NCBI RefSeq assembly: GCF_041435055.1
Contig: NZ_CP108002.1
Span: 8,680,001-8,744,000, forward strand
Reading direction: 5' to 3'
Source: Streptomyces sp. NBC_00341
GTDB taxonomy: Bacteria; Actinomycetota; Actinomycetes; Streptomycetales; Streptomycetaceae
Length of the DNA: 64,000 nucleotides
Of the stretch, positions 7,756-18,173 are shown piece by piece (position 1 is the stretch's first letter; every line of letters starts with the position of its first letter). The translations under genes were made by a program, and so were the position numbers. The notes under the pieces are model-generated. The model had not been told where the DNA came from. It made no database searches and saw nothing but the letters and a program-made list of their open reading frames with translations.

Positions 7756-9030
7756 TCAGGCCTTGACCAGGACGTACGTACCGGAGCCGTCCTGCCTCCC
7801 ACTGCTGTACTGGCGCAGGGGCTGGCCCTCGGCGTACCGGTCGTGCCCGATCATGTAGCCGGTGTACTTGTTCTGGACGCCGATGTTGTCGGAGCCGGGA
7901 ACATCCCGGTAGATGTAGAACCGCTGGAGGTCGTCCGACTTGCAGTCGGCCTGCACCAGCGGAGACCCTTCGTCGCCCGCGGTCTGCTCGGCGATGGCCA
8001 GGCACTTGTTGCTTGAGTGATTGACGAGGATCTGCTCGGCGGCGCCGTTGACCTCCGGCCCGTGGCACAGCTGCCACTGGTCCAGGTTCAGGCTGAGCAC
8101 CGTGGAGGGCTTCAGCTGGACGTTGTCACCCTGCAGGAAGCCGGGCGCGGTCCAGAACAGGGACCGGTCGGCTGTGCCGATCTTGTAGTAGCCCGCGTCG
8201 CAGGTGAAGCCCGGCGCGACGTCGGCGCCGGCGGACCGGCCGGCCGGATTCGGCTCTGCCGCCTTCCCGCCCCTCGCGGCCTTTGCTGCTCCTGCCGGTG
8301 CGGATGCCTTCACCGCCGGTGCGTGTCCGGCCCTGGCCGCCACGGTCCCGCAGTCGAGGAGATCCTGAGCCTTGCGCATGATGCTGTTGGCTGGCACCGC
8401 GTCCTCGCAGCGCACCGCGCCCTCTTCGAGCGTCGTGTACGTGGTGTAGCTGCCGTTGCTGGGACCTGCCACCCACTTCAGGCCGAAGGTGCCGTCGCCC
8501 AGGTCGACACGGTTGCAGTTGAGGCTGCCGTACTCGCCCGTTACCTTCTTCGTTCCCTCGTAGAGGGCGTAGTAGCCGGGCTTCTGGAAGTTCCACGTGA
8601 TCGACTTCGAGGTGCTGCCGGTGGAGGTGTAGGACATCTGCACGTCCAGGCCCACGGACGCGCCGGCCTTGCTGAGGGCTTCGACCTCGAAGCTGCTCTC
8701 GATACTGGTCTTCTGGCCGACCGACACCGAGATGACCGTCTGGGTGCTGGTCTCGACCGTCTGGGAGCCCAGCGAGCCATCGGTGACGTACCAGCCCTTG
8801 AAGTGCGTGATGGTCGGGGCGACTTCGACACTCTGGATGAACGGGTGGCGTTTGCCGAGGTCGGCGGCCGTACAGGCCTCACCGAGCTCGGCCTGGGCAG
8901 CGGCGGGCCCGGCCGGCGCGGCGGCTGCCGGCGTGGCGGCGAAGCTCATGGCGGCGATTCCGGTGGCGGCTGCGGCCGTGAAGGCTATGAGCCCTCTGCC
9001 TAAGCGGCCGGTCCACCTTGTGTGACGCAT
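7756..9030 (-). CDS. Secreted protein with aerolysin-like body and C-terminal ricin-type beta-trefoil
   Basis: 424 residues. Residues 1 to about 45 are a signal peptide (RRx-type basic start, hydrophobic core, ATPAAAAP cleavage region). From about 75 to 180 there is a Ser/Thr-rich stretch with alternating polarity (TQTVISVSVGQKTSIESSF, QMSYTSTGSTSKSITWNF) that resembles the membrane-inserting hairpin and strands of aerolysin/ETX-MTX2 pore formers. This is pattern recognition only. Residues about 300-424 form one ricin-type lectin domain, with NHSSNKCLAIAEQ and LVQADCKSDDLQRFYI. An Ala/Gly/Lys-rich linker lies between. The ATG at 9030 is chosen because GGGGGAGA precedes it and the signal peptide starts there. 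A secreted, glycan-targeted pore former is the best guess; a lectin without toxic activity is the alternative. Confidence 0.65.
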   Translation of the reverse strand: MRHTRWTGRLGRGLIAFTAAAATGIAAMSFAATPAAAAPAGPAAAQAELGEACTAADLGKRHPFIQSVEVAPTITHFKGWYVTDGSLGSQTVETSTQTVISVSVGQKTSIESSFEVEALSKAGASVGLDVQMSYTSTGSTSKSITWNFQKPGYYALYEGTKKVTGEYGSLNCNRVDLGDGTFGLKWVAGPSNGSYTTYTTLEEGAVRCEDAVPANSIMRKAQDLLDCGTVAARAGHAPAVKASAPAGAAKAARGGKAAEPNPAGRSAGADVAPGFTCDAGYYKIGTADRSLFWTAPGFLQGDNVQLKPSTVLSLNLDQWQLCHGPEVNGAAEQILVNHSSNKCLAIAEQTAGDEGSPLVQADCKSDDLQRFYIYRDVPGSDNIGVQNKYTGYMIGHDRYAEGQPLRQYSSGRQDGSGTYVLVKA

Positions 9031-9665
9031 CGTCTGTTCTCCCCCTTTGGCCGGCCCGCGCGAGGGCCGGATCCGGCCGGTGTGGTGTGGTCGTGTGATG
9101 GCGCTGAGCGCGAGTGAACATAGCGTCACCGGTAACGGCAGGACGACGCCGAAATCGGCCAGTGAGATCATGCCGGGCGGAATGGCCTGTTCTCGGTCGG
9201 TTTCGCGCGGGCGTCAGCCGTGCTCACCGTGATGGACGTCCGTCAAAGCGGATCAAGCCCAGGCAGGGAGGGACGACCCTCAACCGGAGGTCGGAGCGGG
9301 GCGTCGGACGGCACGTCGGCGCCGCTCACCGAGGACGCGGCGGTGTCCAATAATCCGTTGGCACCGGCCCGGGCGCCGTTGTTACTCTCGTGAAGTTCCT
9401 TCAGTCTGCTGTGGGCCATCTGCGCCCTGGAAAAGAGATTTTGTGTTCCGGCCCGCGCCGAGCGCGCTTCGCTGCACCGCCTGACCGTCCGTCTCCTTGA
9501 TTCCGTCCCTCGCGGACGGTGACCGGACGTGATTTCTCCGGTGCTCCGACCCAGCCCACTCCCATGCCGGCAGCCATGCCGCGACGTTTGGGGTGGGTGG
9601 GTTCATCGAGGCCGCTCGGCCTGCTCTTGCTGTCATTACAGACCTCCCAGCAAGGAGCACCCCGG
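9031..9665. other. Divergent intergenic region, 635 bases without a supported gene
   Basis: Near the toxin-like gene there is a short hairpin, CCGGCCC (9051-9057) and GGGCCGG (9064-9070), in its 5' leader. Near the RNHCP gene there is an inverted repeat, ACCGTCCG (9484-9491) and CGGACGGT (9513-9520). An in-frame extension of the first RNHCP gene upstream to 9519 is possible but lacks a ribosome site. Nothing else is recognised. Confidence 0.5.
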
Positions 9666-10046
9666 GTGTCCAGCACTGAAAAGATTCTCTCAAGCACTCC
9701 ACACACCCTTCTGACCAGCACCTTCTCCTGCGCGTGGTGCGGCCGGACCGTGTCCACCGCCGCCGGTGACGGCACACGACGCAATCACTGCCCGTCGTGT
9801 CTGCACTCCCAGCACGTCCTCGACCGTGCTGAGGGCGGCGCCAGTGACTGCGAGGGCCGGATGGCCCCGATCGCCGTCGCCGTGCCGCGCACCGGCGAGT
9901 GGATGGTCATCCACCGTTGCGTGCGCTGCGACGAGCTCACTTCCACCTCCGTCTGCGCCGACGACAACCAGCTCGTCCTGATGCGGATGGCCGTGCGGCC
10001 ACTGGCACAACCACCTTTCCCGCTCGAAGCGTTCGGCGACCTCTGA
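9666..10046 (+). CDS. RNHCP domain protein, first copy
   Basis: 126 residues with the signature R-N-H-C-P, here RRNHCPSCLHSQH (about residues 38-50). A preceding CAWCG, the later RCVRCDELT and other Cys pairs suggest one or two zinc-binding sites. The RNHCP family has no established function. The GTG at 9666 has AAGGAG (9651-9656) 9 bases upstream; a longer reading from 9519 lacks one. It is followed after 21 bases by a second RNHCP gene, so the two form an operon. Residues about 20-120 of this protein align along their length with the second copy, including GEWM[VI]IH and ADDNQ/GDDNA. Confidence 0.8.
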   Translation: MSSTEKILSSTPHTLLTSTFSCAWCGRTVSTAAGDGTRRNHCPSCLHSQHVLDRAEGGASDCEGRMAPIAVAVPRTGEWMVIHRCVRCDELTSTSVCADDNQLVLMRMAVRPLAQPPFPLEAFGDL

Positions 10047-10067
10047 ACCGGGAGGAGAAGGCCGACC

Positions 10068-10499
10068 ATGCCGAGACGAGCGAAGAAGCCCCGTGGCCGT
10101 GCACAGGCAGCGCGGCGCCCACAGCGGCACAAGGACGTCCTGCACAGCGAGGCAGGACACCGGGGACACGACTTCCGTTGCGCGGGCTGCCGGCTGGAGG
10201 TGTCCCTGGACGCGCCCGGCACCACGCACCGCAATCATTGCCCGAACTGCCTGTCCAGCCTGCACGTCGACCGACGCGTACCGGGCGACCGGGCCGCGGA
10301 CTGCCGGGGCCGGATGGAGGCACTTTGCCTGTCGGCACGGTCCGACGGCGAGTGGATGATCATCCACGAGTGCTTGTCCTGCGGTGAGCTCAGCGCCAAC
10401 CGCATCGCCGGTGACGACAACGCACTGGCTCTGCTGCGCCTCGCACTCAAACCTCTGCGGGATCCAGGCGCCGCCCGGCGCATACAGCTCGCACTGTGA
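10068..10499 (+). CDS. RNHCP domain protein, second copy
   Basis: 143 residues and a paralogue of the gene just upstream. FRCAGCRLEVS (about residues 36-46), HRNHCPNCLSSLH (54-66), ADCRGRM, GEWMIIHECLSCGELSANRIAGDDNALALLRLA follow in the same order as in the first copy. The CxxC pairs suggest bound zinc. An N-terminal basic tail (MPRRAKKPRGR) suits binding to nucleic acid, which is inference. The ATG at 10068 has GGAGGAG about 10 bases upstream. Function is unknown. Confidence 0.85.
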   Translation: MPRRAKKPRGRAQAARRPQRHKDVLHSEAGHRGHDFRCAGCRLEVSLDAPGTTHRNHCPNCLSSLHVDRRVPGDRAADCRGRMEALCLSARSDGEWMIIHECLSCGELSANRIAGDDNALALLRLALKPLRDPGAARRIQLAL

Positions 10500-10515
10500 C
10501 CCGGCCGTCACTCGC

Positions 10516-10542
10516 GGCGTCGCGTCCCGGGACGCCGACGCC
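10516..10542. terminator. Hairpin terminator between RNHCP operon and kinase gene
   Basis: A 27-base element that folds on itself with 11 pairs, one mismatch and a 3-base loop (GGCGTCG with CGACGCC, then CGTCC with GGACG analogues). It lies between convergent genes. Confidence 0.6.
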
Positions 10543-10574
10543 ACGATGCCCGGGGGCCCGGCCGGCATCCGGCA

Positions 10575-12857
<2,283 letters not shown>

Positions 12858-13154
12858 CACGGCTCCAAGTCCCCCAGATCGCAGCGCGATTCCAGCAAAT
12901 TGATCGCAGCGTAGCTCCAGCATCGGGCGTACGCACGGTCGGGTGCGGCGAAGCCGCGGACGCAGGGGGGCCCGGAGCTCGGCGGACCACCGCGTGGTGC
13001 AGGGGCCCGGTGAAAGTTGTGTGATCAGCTCGTCGCCGGCCGGGCGGGCTTCCAACCCCTCAGAAAGAGAGTCCTGTTGTCGTCACGGCTGGTGACGGTG
13101 TCACGGCACCACTGGTGAACAGAGCCGGCCGAACACGCTGTCGCCAACCGCATT

Positions 13155-13682
13155 TCACGCCCCGGAGACGCCGTCGATGCGCTCTCGGATCAGGTCGGCG
13201 TGGCCGTTGTGACGTGCGTACTCCTCGATCATATGGACCATGATCCAACGCAGCGAAACACCTCCGTCACCTACGTGGCCGGCTTCCTGCTCGGACAGCC
13301 GACCGGAGTCGTCCAGCGAGGCGGCAGCGATGAGCTCACGCCCTCGAACGATCTCTGCCCGCCAGACCGTCACGGCCTCGTCGAGTCCTCGGCCATCCTC
13401 CAGTGCGAAGCCGTCGAGGTTGCTCTCCCCGAAGACTGCCTGCACGTCCTGGCCTGCGAACACGCGCTGGAACCAATTACGTTCCACCTCGGCCATGTGC
13501 TGGACGAGGCCCAGCAGTGTCATCGACGACGGCGCAGCCGAGGCCAGCCGTAATTGATCGTCTTCGAGGCCCGAACACTTCAGGGCGAGAGTGGCCCGGT
13601 GAAAGTCGAGCCACGATTCCAGCATGGCGCGCTCGCCGGCATGCGCGGGTGGGACAGGGCGTCCATCCGGTGTCGAAGCCAT
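13155..13682 (-). CDS. DinB-family (DUF664) protein
   Basis: A four-helix DinB-like protein of 175 residues. It shows the usual metal-site histidines in [19 protein letters not shown] (about 58-76) and in [26 protein letters not shown] (about 146-171). Members include thiol transferases for mycothiol or bacillithiol; many are uncharacterised, and in Streptomyces DUF664 proteins are common. The start is ATG at 13682 (MASTPDG). No clear ribosome site is visible. It stands alone between the kinase gene and nudK. Confidence 0.8.
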   Translation of the reverse strand: MASTPDGRPVPPAHAGERAMLESWLDFHRATLALKCSGLEDDQLRLASAAPSSMTLLGLVQHMAEVERNWFQRVFAGQDVQAVFGESNLDGFALEDGRGLDEAVTVWRAEIVRGRELIAAASLDDSGRLSEQEAGHVGDGGVSLRWIMVHMIEEYARHNGHADLIRERIDGVSGA

Positions 13683-13821
13683 GCCAGGACCCTGGCACAC
13701 GCCGCCATGAGCTTCGCGGGCCTTCGCTGGAAACGAACATGCTCGCCACTTCGGGAAGCACCTGGGCCGTCCTGGAAACCGAACGCTCTGCTTCCCGGGC
13801 GTATCCGGCGAAGGCGGACTC

Positions 13822-14496
13822 TCAGACGCTCGGCTGTCGGGCGAAGGGCCCGGACAGGGCTGCCCATTGCAGGAGCAGGATGGTTTTCCCGTCGGTGATG
13901 CGTCCGTCGCGGATCATAGCGAGGGCCTCGGCAAAGGGAAGTTCGAGGACTTCGATGTCCTCGCCCTCTTCCTCGAGGCCTCCGCCCGCGCCGGTCCGGT
14001 CGGCCGGGGTGTACGGGGCGGCGAAGAAGTAGAGGCGCTCGGTGACGGATCCCGGGCTCATGTAGGCGTCGAGCACGTGGGTGAGAGGGCCCAGTCTGAT
14101 GCCGAGTTCTTCGGCGCTCTCGCGGCGGATCGCGGTGTGCGGGTCTTGTGCGTCGAGCAGTCCGGCCGCCGCCTCGATGAGCATGCCGTCGGGGTGGCCG
14201 TTCACGTAGGCCGGGTAGCGGAACTGGCGGGTGAGCAGGACGCGGCTGCGTTCGGTGTCGTAGGGCAGGACGACGGCGCCGTTGCCGCGGTCGTAGGTCT
14301 CGCGCTGATGGGTCTCCCACCGTCCGTCGCGGCGCCGGTAGTCGAAGGTGGTGCGGCGCAGGACGTGCCATCCCTGGGAGGTGAGTTCGACATCGCGTAT
14401 CCGAACGTCGGGGTTGCGGTCGAGGTCGCGTCCGGCGAGGTGGAGACCGGTGCGTCCGCGGTGATCGGGGGTGTCGACGCCCAAGCTGCTCGTCAC
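13822..14496 (-). CDS. nudK: GDP-mannose pyrophosphatase-like Nudix hydrolase
   Basis: Nudix enzyme of 224 residues. The box region is [10 protein letters not shown] then [16 protein letters not shown] (about residues 112-137), the slightly shortened form found in the NudK/ADP-sugar group. The C-terminus [12 protein letters not shown], then [19 protein letters not shown], closely matches E. coli NudK as I remember it. NudK splits GDP-mannose into GMP and mannose-1-phosphate. The GTG start at 14496 overlaps the stop of the upstream gene by GTGA, so translation is coupled. The neighbour is a DUF4406-like nucleotide-sugar-hydrolase relative and the pair faces a DeoR regulator. Confidence 0.8.
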   Translation of the reverse strand: MTSSLGVDTPDHRGRTGLHLAGRDLDRNPDVRIRDVELTSQGWHVLRRTTFDYRRRDGRWETHQRETYDRGNGAVVLPYDTERSRVLLTRQFRYPAYVNGHPDGMLIEAAAGLLDAQDPHTAIRRESAEELGIRLGPLTHVLDAYMSPGSVTERLYFFAAPYTPADRTGAGGGLEEEGEDIEVLELPFAEALAMIRDGRITDGKTILLLQWAALSGPFARQPSV

Positions 14497-14876
14497 ATGC
14501 TCTCCTGCGGGGTGCGGCGCGGAATCTCGGCGACATCGTGGTAGACGGGCAGGCCGCGGCAGCGGGCGGTGGCGACGTCCTGGTCGGCGCCGACGGATTC
14601 GCCCGGCAGGCGCAGAACGGCGTCGCAATGGGCGAGCAGTCGGTCGGCGGTCGGGTAGAGCACCTGGTCGGCGAGGCGGTCGGTGGGGCCCGCGCCGGCG
14701 GAGCGGAGGACGGGCAGGGCGATCCATTCGCCGATCACGGGCAGATGTCCGGCCGCGAAGACGGGCCAGGCTGCGGTTTCCAGGCGGGCGAGGTTGGCGG
14801 CCATGGCCTGCGGGGTGCCGTCGGTGCCGGAACGGTAGGGGCCTGCGATGAGGATGAGCAGGGGCTTGTGGGGCAT
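14493..14876 (-). CDS. DUF4406-like (nucleoside deoxyribosyltransferase-fold) protein
   Basis: 127 residues. It starts PHKPLLILIAGPYRSGTDGT, the strand-loop of nucleoside 2-deoxyribosyltransferase-like folds. It continues with WPVFAAGHLPVIGEWIALPVL and LAHCDAVLRLPGESVGADQDVATA, where the LRxPGxSxGADxDV segment is the conserved nucleotide-binding part. DUF4406-type proteins have no firm function; N-glycosidic-bond cleavage is possible. The ATG at 14876 is chosen because the first strand begins directly after it. It overlaps nudK by 4 bases. Confidence 0.7.
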   Translation of the reverse strand: MPHKPLLILIAGPYRSGTDGTPQAMAANLARLETAAWPVFAAGHLPVIGEWIALPVLRSAGAGPTDRLADQVLYPTADRLLAHCDAVLRLPGESVGADQDVATARCRGLPVYHDVAEIPRRTPQESM

Positions 14877-14924
14877 GGCGGCTAAGATACATGCATAATC
14901 GTGCAAGAACTGGAAGGAACGTGA
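14877..14924. promoter_or_regulatory. Divergent promoter region of the nudK operon and deoR-type gene
   Basis: The 48 bases between the two start codons hold ATGCAT and the imperfect repeat TGCAT-AATCG-TGCA. GGAAGGA lies just ahead of the regulator's ATG. The very short spacing means the DeoR protein probably controls both directions. Confidence 0.45.
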
Positions 14925-15683
14925 ATGCTGGCTGCTGAACGACGCGAGCACCTGCTGGATCTGCTCGCCCGCACGGGAAAGATCGTGGCCAAGGACGTCG
15001 CCGCCGAACTGGGCATTTCCGAGGACAGCGTGCGGCGTGACCTTCGCGATCTCGCTGCCGAGGGGTTGTGCCAGAGGGTGTACGGTGGCGCGCTGCCCGC
15101 GTCTCCCGCAGTGGTGGACTACGACGCCCGGCAGGCGGTGACCCCGGACAGCAAGCGGAAGGTCGCCTCAGTGGCCGCCGCGCTGGTGCGGCCGCGCGGC
15201 TCGGTGATCCTCGACGGCGGCACCACCGCCCTCGCCGTGGCGCGGGCGCTCCCGAAGGACCTCGCCTGCACGGTGATCACCCACAGCCCGACGATCGCCA
15301 CGGCTCTGATCGACCATCCGCGGGCGGAGCTCTTCCTCCTCGGTGGGCGCGTCTTCAAGCACTCGGCGGTCACCTGCGGCGCCGCCGCGGTCGAGGCCGC
15401 GCAGAACGTCTCCGCCGACCTGTGCCTGCTCGGCGTCACCGGCGTCCATCCCGAGGCCGGACTGACCACGGGGGACGCCGAGGAGGCGGCGATGAAGCGT
15501 GCCCTGTCCGCGCGGGCCGCGGACACCTACATCCTCGCCTCCCGCGAGAAGATCGGTACGGCCTCGCCGTACCGCGTCCTGCCGTGGGAGAAGATCACCG
15601 GGCTGATCACCGACGCCGATCCGCACGACACGGCCATCGGCCAACTCAGGACACTCGGCGTGGAGGTCCTCGTAGCCCAATGA
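14925..15683 (+). CDS. DeoR-family transcriptional regulator
   Basis: 252 residues. The N-terminal DeoR helix-turn-helix is intact (RREHLLDLLARTGKIVAKDVAAELGISEDSVRRDLRDLAAEG, about 6-48). The C-terminal sugar-phosphate-sensing domain has DGGTTALAVARAL (about 90-102), the GCTC-like LFLLGGRVFKHSAVTCG, and AEEAAMKRALSARA with the conserved E..MK pair. Such regulators usually repress a sugar or nucleoside operon and respond to a phosphorylated intermediate. The divergent nudK pair is the obvious target; mannose-1-phosphate would be a fitting ligand but that is a guess. Confidence 0.88.
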   Translation: MLAAERREHLLDLLARTGKIVAKDVAAELGISEDSVRRDLRDLAAEGLCQRVYGGALPASPAVVDYDARQAVTPDSKRKVASVAAALVRPRGSVILDGGTTALAVARALPKDLACTVITHSPTIATALIDHPRAELFLLGGRVFKHSAVTCGAAAVEAAQNVSADLCLLGVTGVHPEAGLTTGDAEEAAMKRALSARAADTYILASREKIGTASPYRVLPWEKITGLITDADPHDTAIGQLRTLGVEVLVAQ

Positions 15684-15880
15684 GACCCGAATCCGGGATC
15701 TCGGACCGGCAGCAGCGCCCTCTGAGATGCTGAGCCCGGGGCGTAACTCTCAACGCCCGCAGATAGATTGCTCGTTCGGCAGATCCCGGCGGCCTGCTCA
15801 TCGGTGGACGAGCAGTTCTGCCGATGCCGCGCGTTCGCTGCCCCGGTTGGCTGGTGAGACGAGACGCAGCGCTTCGGCCG

Positions 15881-15993
15881 CTGAGGATCGCGTTCCGACT
15901 TCTCCGCGAACCCGTCGCGTGGGATTCTGCGCGTGGCTGGGGGTCGCGCTGCTCGCTACAGCCGACACCAACTGAACGAGGCGCGATCCTCAG
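15881..15993. repeat. 113-bp element bounded by perfect 12-bp inverted repeats
   Basis: CTGAGGATCGCG (15881-15892) and CGCGATCCTCAG (15982-15993) are exact inverse copies with 89 bases between them. There is no coding signal inside. It could be a very short MITE-like element, a remnant with terminal repeats, or a long-loop operator pair. The rest of the gap 15684-16034 holds only a small hairpin CTGCTC...GAGCAG. Confidence 0.5.
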
Positions 15994-16034
15994 GAGATGC
16001 TGTCCAGCCCGGTGTCCTTGGGTAGATTCCGTGA

Positions 16035-16439
16035 GTGACGTACTACGCGGACTTGACGCCGTACACGTATGACAGGGACAACTGGGCGAGAGGCGAGACG
16101 GGGGCGGGAATCTGGCGTGATGTCCCTCTGATCAATGTGGGCTGGCTGGAGCACGGGCAGCCTTACGAGCAGGGCGATCCTCCTTCCGGACTGGCTGCAG
16201 TGCTGATTCGGATGAGCCGGACGCATCGAGCCCATCAGACTCGCGGCTTCCACTCCTGCCCGTTCTGCGCTTCGCGGATACTCGGCAGTCGCGCCAGTCA
16301 CCCGCAGGGGAGTGCGGAGATATGGGTGATGGGCAGAGGTGTCGCCTACGCTGCTCCGGAACTGATCGCCCACTACGTCGGGGACCATGGCTATATGCCG
16401 CCAACTGCCTTCATCCAGACGGTTCTCGCCACCGCCTGA
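16035..16439 (+). CDS. Conserved actinobacterial protein with a CPFC motif
   Basis: 134 residues beginning MTYYADLTPYTY (GTG start). It has NVGWLEHGQPYEQGDPP (about 34-50), then HQTRGFHSCPFCASR (about 67-81) and a C-terminal helix region ELIAHYVGDHGYMPPTAFIQTVL. I recognise the pattern as a small actinobacterial family (possibly DUF7919), without a known function. The single CPFC pair could hold a metal with the nearby His residues. An in-frame stop lies just ahead, so the start at 16035 is the earliest GTG in this frame. It lies in a gene-poor stretch rich in remnants. Confidence 0.6.
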   Translation: MTYYADLTPYTYDRDNWARGETGAGIWRDVPLINVGWLEHGQPYEQGDPPSGLAAVLIRMSRTHRAHQTRGFHSCPFCASRILGSRASHPQGSAEIWVMGRGVAYAAPELIAHYVGDHGYMPPTAFIQTVLATA

Positions 16440-16590
16440 ACGCACGGGTGACGGGGCTGTCCAGGACTGCTCCGATGCCGTGATCACACTCACCACATCG
16501 TGATCATCACTCGGGCAGACCCAATGCCGGGACGAGCTCCGCAGCTGAACTCATCGGGGCAGCCGACAGTGAGCAAGACCGGGGGAAGTC

Positions 16591-16758
16591 GTGAACCGAC
16601 CACTGCTGTTCCTCGATGTCGACGGGCCGCTCAATCCCTATGCGGTCAAGCCGGAGATGCATCATGCAGGTGTCCGCGGGGTCCCTTTCGGTAGGTTCAC
16701 CGAGCCCAAGGACGTGGGCGTCAGGTGCAGAGCGGAAGGGGATGAACGTGGCAGTTGA
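16591..16758 (+). pseudogene. Truncated HAD-superfamily hydrolase remnant
   Basis: A 55-codon reading frame begins NRPLLFLDVDGPLNPYAVKP. This is the HAD motif I (DxDG) followed by the NPYA-K typical of a Streptomyces HAD family that is normally over 150 residues long. After about 25 residues the homology stops and a TGA follows. Motifs II to IV are absent, so the gene has lost its 3' part. The start GTG at 16591 has GGGGGAAG upstream, so it may still be translated into the next gene, whose ATG at 16742 lies inside it in another frame. Confidence 0.7.
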
Positions 16759-17245
16759 GCGGCTCGACTCGGAGTGGGTGGACAGCTGGTGCAAGCGGGT
16801 TTCCGCAGCACTCGAACCCCTGATGTCGTCGTTCTTGGAGACCCACGGGTTCCCGCCTGGTGAGAACGCCATCGCGCCGGCGACAGACGAGAGCCACGGG
16901 GCGACGGGCGCGCTCGTGGACCTGACGCCCATCCCTTCCGACCTGACCACCCTCTACTGGGTGATCAGTGAGATCTCCTTGCCGGACATCGAGAACGGAT
17001 ACTTCATCCACTCTTCCGCGACGGTCGCCGAGCACTTCCGTGAATACGGGGCCGCCGAGGTGGACGACGAGTCGCCCGGCATTGTGTTCGCCAGTGATGG
17101 TGGTGGCCATCTGTTCGCCGTGGCCACCAGCGGGCGTGTTTGGAGGTCGACGACCGCGGCCTGGTTCGACGACTTCGAGGAAGCTGCCGTATCCGTCCAA
17201 AAGTTCCTGGAACAGATCAGTCAACGGATCGCCGATCAGTGCTGA
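16742..17245 (+). CDS. SUKH (SMI1/KNR4)-like protein, possible immunity protein
   Basis: 167 residues, acidic and soluble. The C-terminal half carries PGIVFASDGGGHLFAVATSGRVWR (about 119-142) and then WFDDFEEAAVSVQKFLEQI, the layout of SMI1/KNR4 superfamily proteins, many of which protect cells from contact-dependent toxins. The N-terminal helices and STLYWVISEIS-type strand also fit, though weakly. The ATG at 16742 has GAAGGGG upstream. The gene starts inside the truncated HAD gene. No partner toxin is seen, so an orphan immunity gene is possible. A non-immunity role cannot be excluded. Confidence 0.55.
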   Translation: MNVAVERLDSEWVDSWCKRVSAALEPLMSSFLETHGFPPGENAIAPATDESHGATGALVDLTPIPSDLTTLYWVISEISLPDIENGYFIHSSATVAEHFREYGAAEVDDESPGIVFASDGGGHLFAVATSGRVWRSTTAAWFDDFEEAAVSVQKFLEQISQRIADQC

Positions 17246-17264
17246 CGGACGCGGTTTCCCTTCA

Positions 17265-17690
17265 GCGACGATCACCTTCGAGGGCGGCGATCCGCTTGTC
17301 GGCGAATCGTAGGTTCGAGCGGGCGCCTTCCAGCCGCTCCTGCAGCTTGCGATGCTCCTGGGTGTGCTGGTGAACGCGGTGCTTGAGGTCGGTGTTCTTG
17401 CTGGGTTCGGTTCAGCTCGGCCTCGGCGCTCAAGGCTCGCTCCCGCCAGGACGCCTCGATGCGATCGTGCGGGTCCTGTCCGAGTCGGTCATGCGGCTGC
17501 GGCTGTTTTCGACTGCGGACTTCACGAGGTCGCGAGCGTTGGTGTTCTCGTAGCGAAACGTGGCCGACACTCCCCGCTCGCTCGGCGATGGCCCGGACGG
17601 TCAGGCGTCCGCGTTCCCGGCGGAGTCGGCCGATGGCCTTCTCGACCTGGGTGAGCTTGTCCTGGGTCTGCTGCCGACGGGCACCGGCTA
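17265..17690 (-). pseudogene. Frameshifted DUF6262/TnpC-type transposition accessory gene
   Basis: Read on the minus strand in three successive frames. The first frame has QDKLTQVEKAIGRLRRERG and LTVRAIAERAG (a small helix-turn-helix). The second has VSATFRYENTNARDLVKSAV. The third has RERALSAEAELNRTQQEH, then, after another shift, HRKLQERLEGARSNLRFADK with IAALE. Together they rebuild the helix-turn-helix plus C-terminal coiled coil of the DUF6262 proteins that accompany Tn554-type recombinases. At least two frameshifts and a missing 5' end make it a relic. No recombinase genes remain beside it, so a whole element has been lost. Confidence 0.6.
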
Positions 17691-18173
17691 GGAGTCCGAG
17701 CGCAGACCCAGAGCGCTGTGCTGAATCAGCCCGGCCGGAGCATCGGAACCCGACTGCCGACGCGTCAACTCGACCAACTTCGAACGGAGATCCGTCGCCG
17801 GCTCGCCAAGCACGATGGCGCTGATCACCAACTCAAGCATGACGCAGTCGTAGGCATCGTCCGTACCCCGGTAGCGTTCGGCGTCACGTTCGACTACGGC
17901 ACTGTCGATCCGCCATCCACCGCCATCAACAGGCGCGAAGGTCGCCGCGAAGGTTCCGTTACCAGTCCAGCTTCGGTGCAGGAAAACGACCTCGCCCTCC
18001 GTGAAGACGTCCCACTTCTCGTCCATGTCCCGCGACGCGTAGCCGAGCTGGATCCGCTTCCAGCCTTCATCTGACCAGACCCGCTGAGGCAGCTCCCGCA
18101 TCGACTGAGGAGCTGATATCGACTGGATACGGCCGGAGAACGTGGACCGGGTTACACGTTCGTCAGCAGACAT
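17688..18173 (-). CDS. Uncharacterised actinobacterial protein
   Basis: 161 residues, soluble. Distinct segments are WKRIQLGYASRDMDEKWDVF, GEVVFLHRSWTGNGTFAATF (about 61-80), GGGWRIDSAVVERDAERYRG and DAYDCVMLELVISAIVLG. A HRSWTG-centred domain like this occurs, as far as I recall, alone or at the end of larger Streptomyces proteins linked to ADP-ribose metabolism, but I cannot give a function. The start is ATG at 18173; no strong ribosome site is seen. Its 3' end touches the DUF6262 relic, so the last residues may come from that insertion. Confidence 0.6.
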   Translation of the reverse strand: MSADERVTRSTFSGRIQSISAPQSMRELPQRVWSDEGWKRIQLGYASRDMDEKWDVFTEGEVVFLHRSWTGNGTFAATFAPVDGGGWRIDSAVVERDAERYRGTDDAYDCVMLELVISAIVLGEPATDLRSKLVELTRRQSGSDAPAGLIQHSALGLRSDS

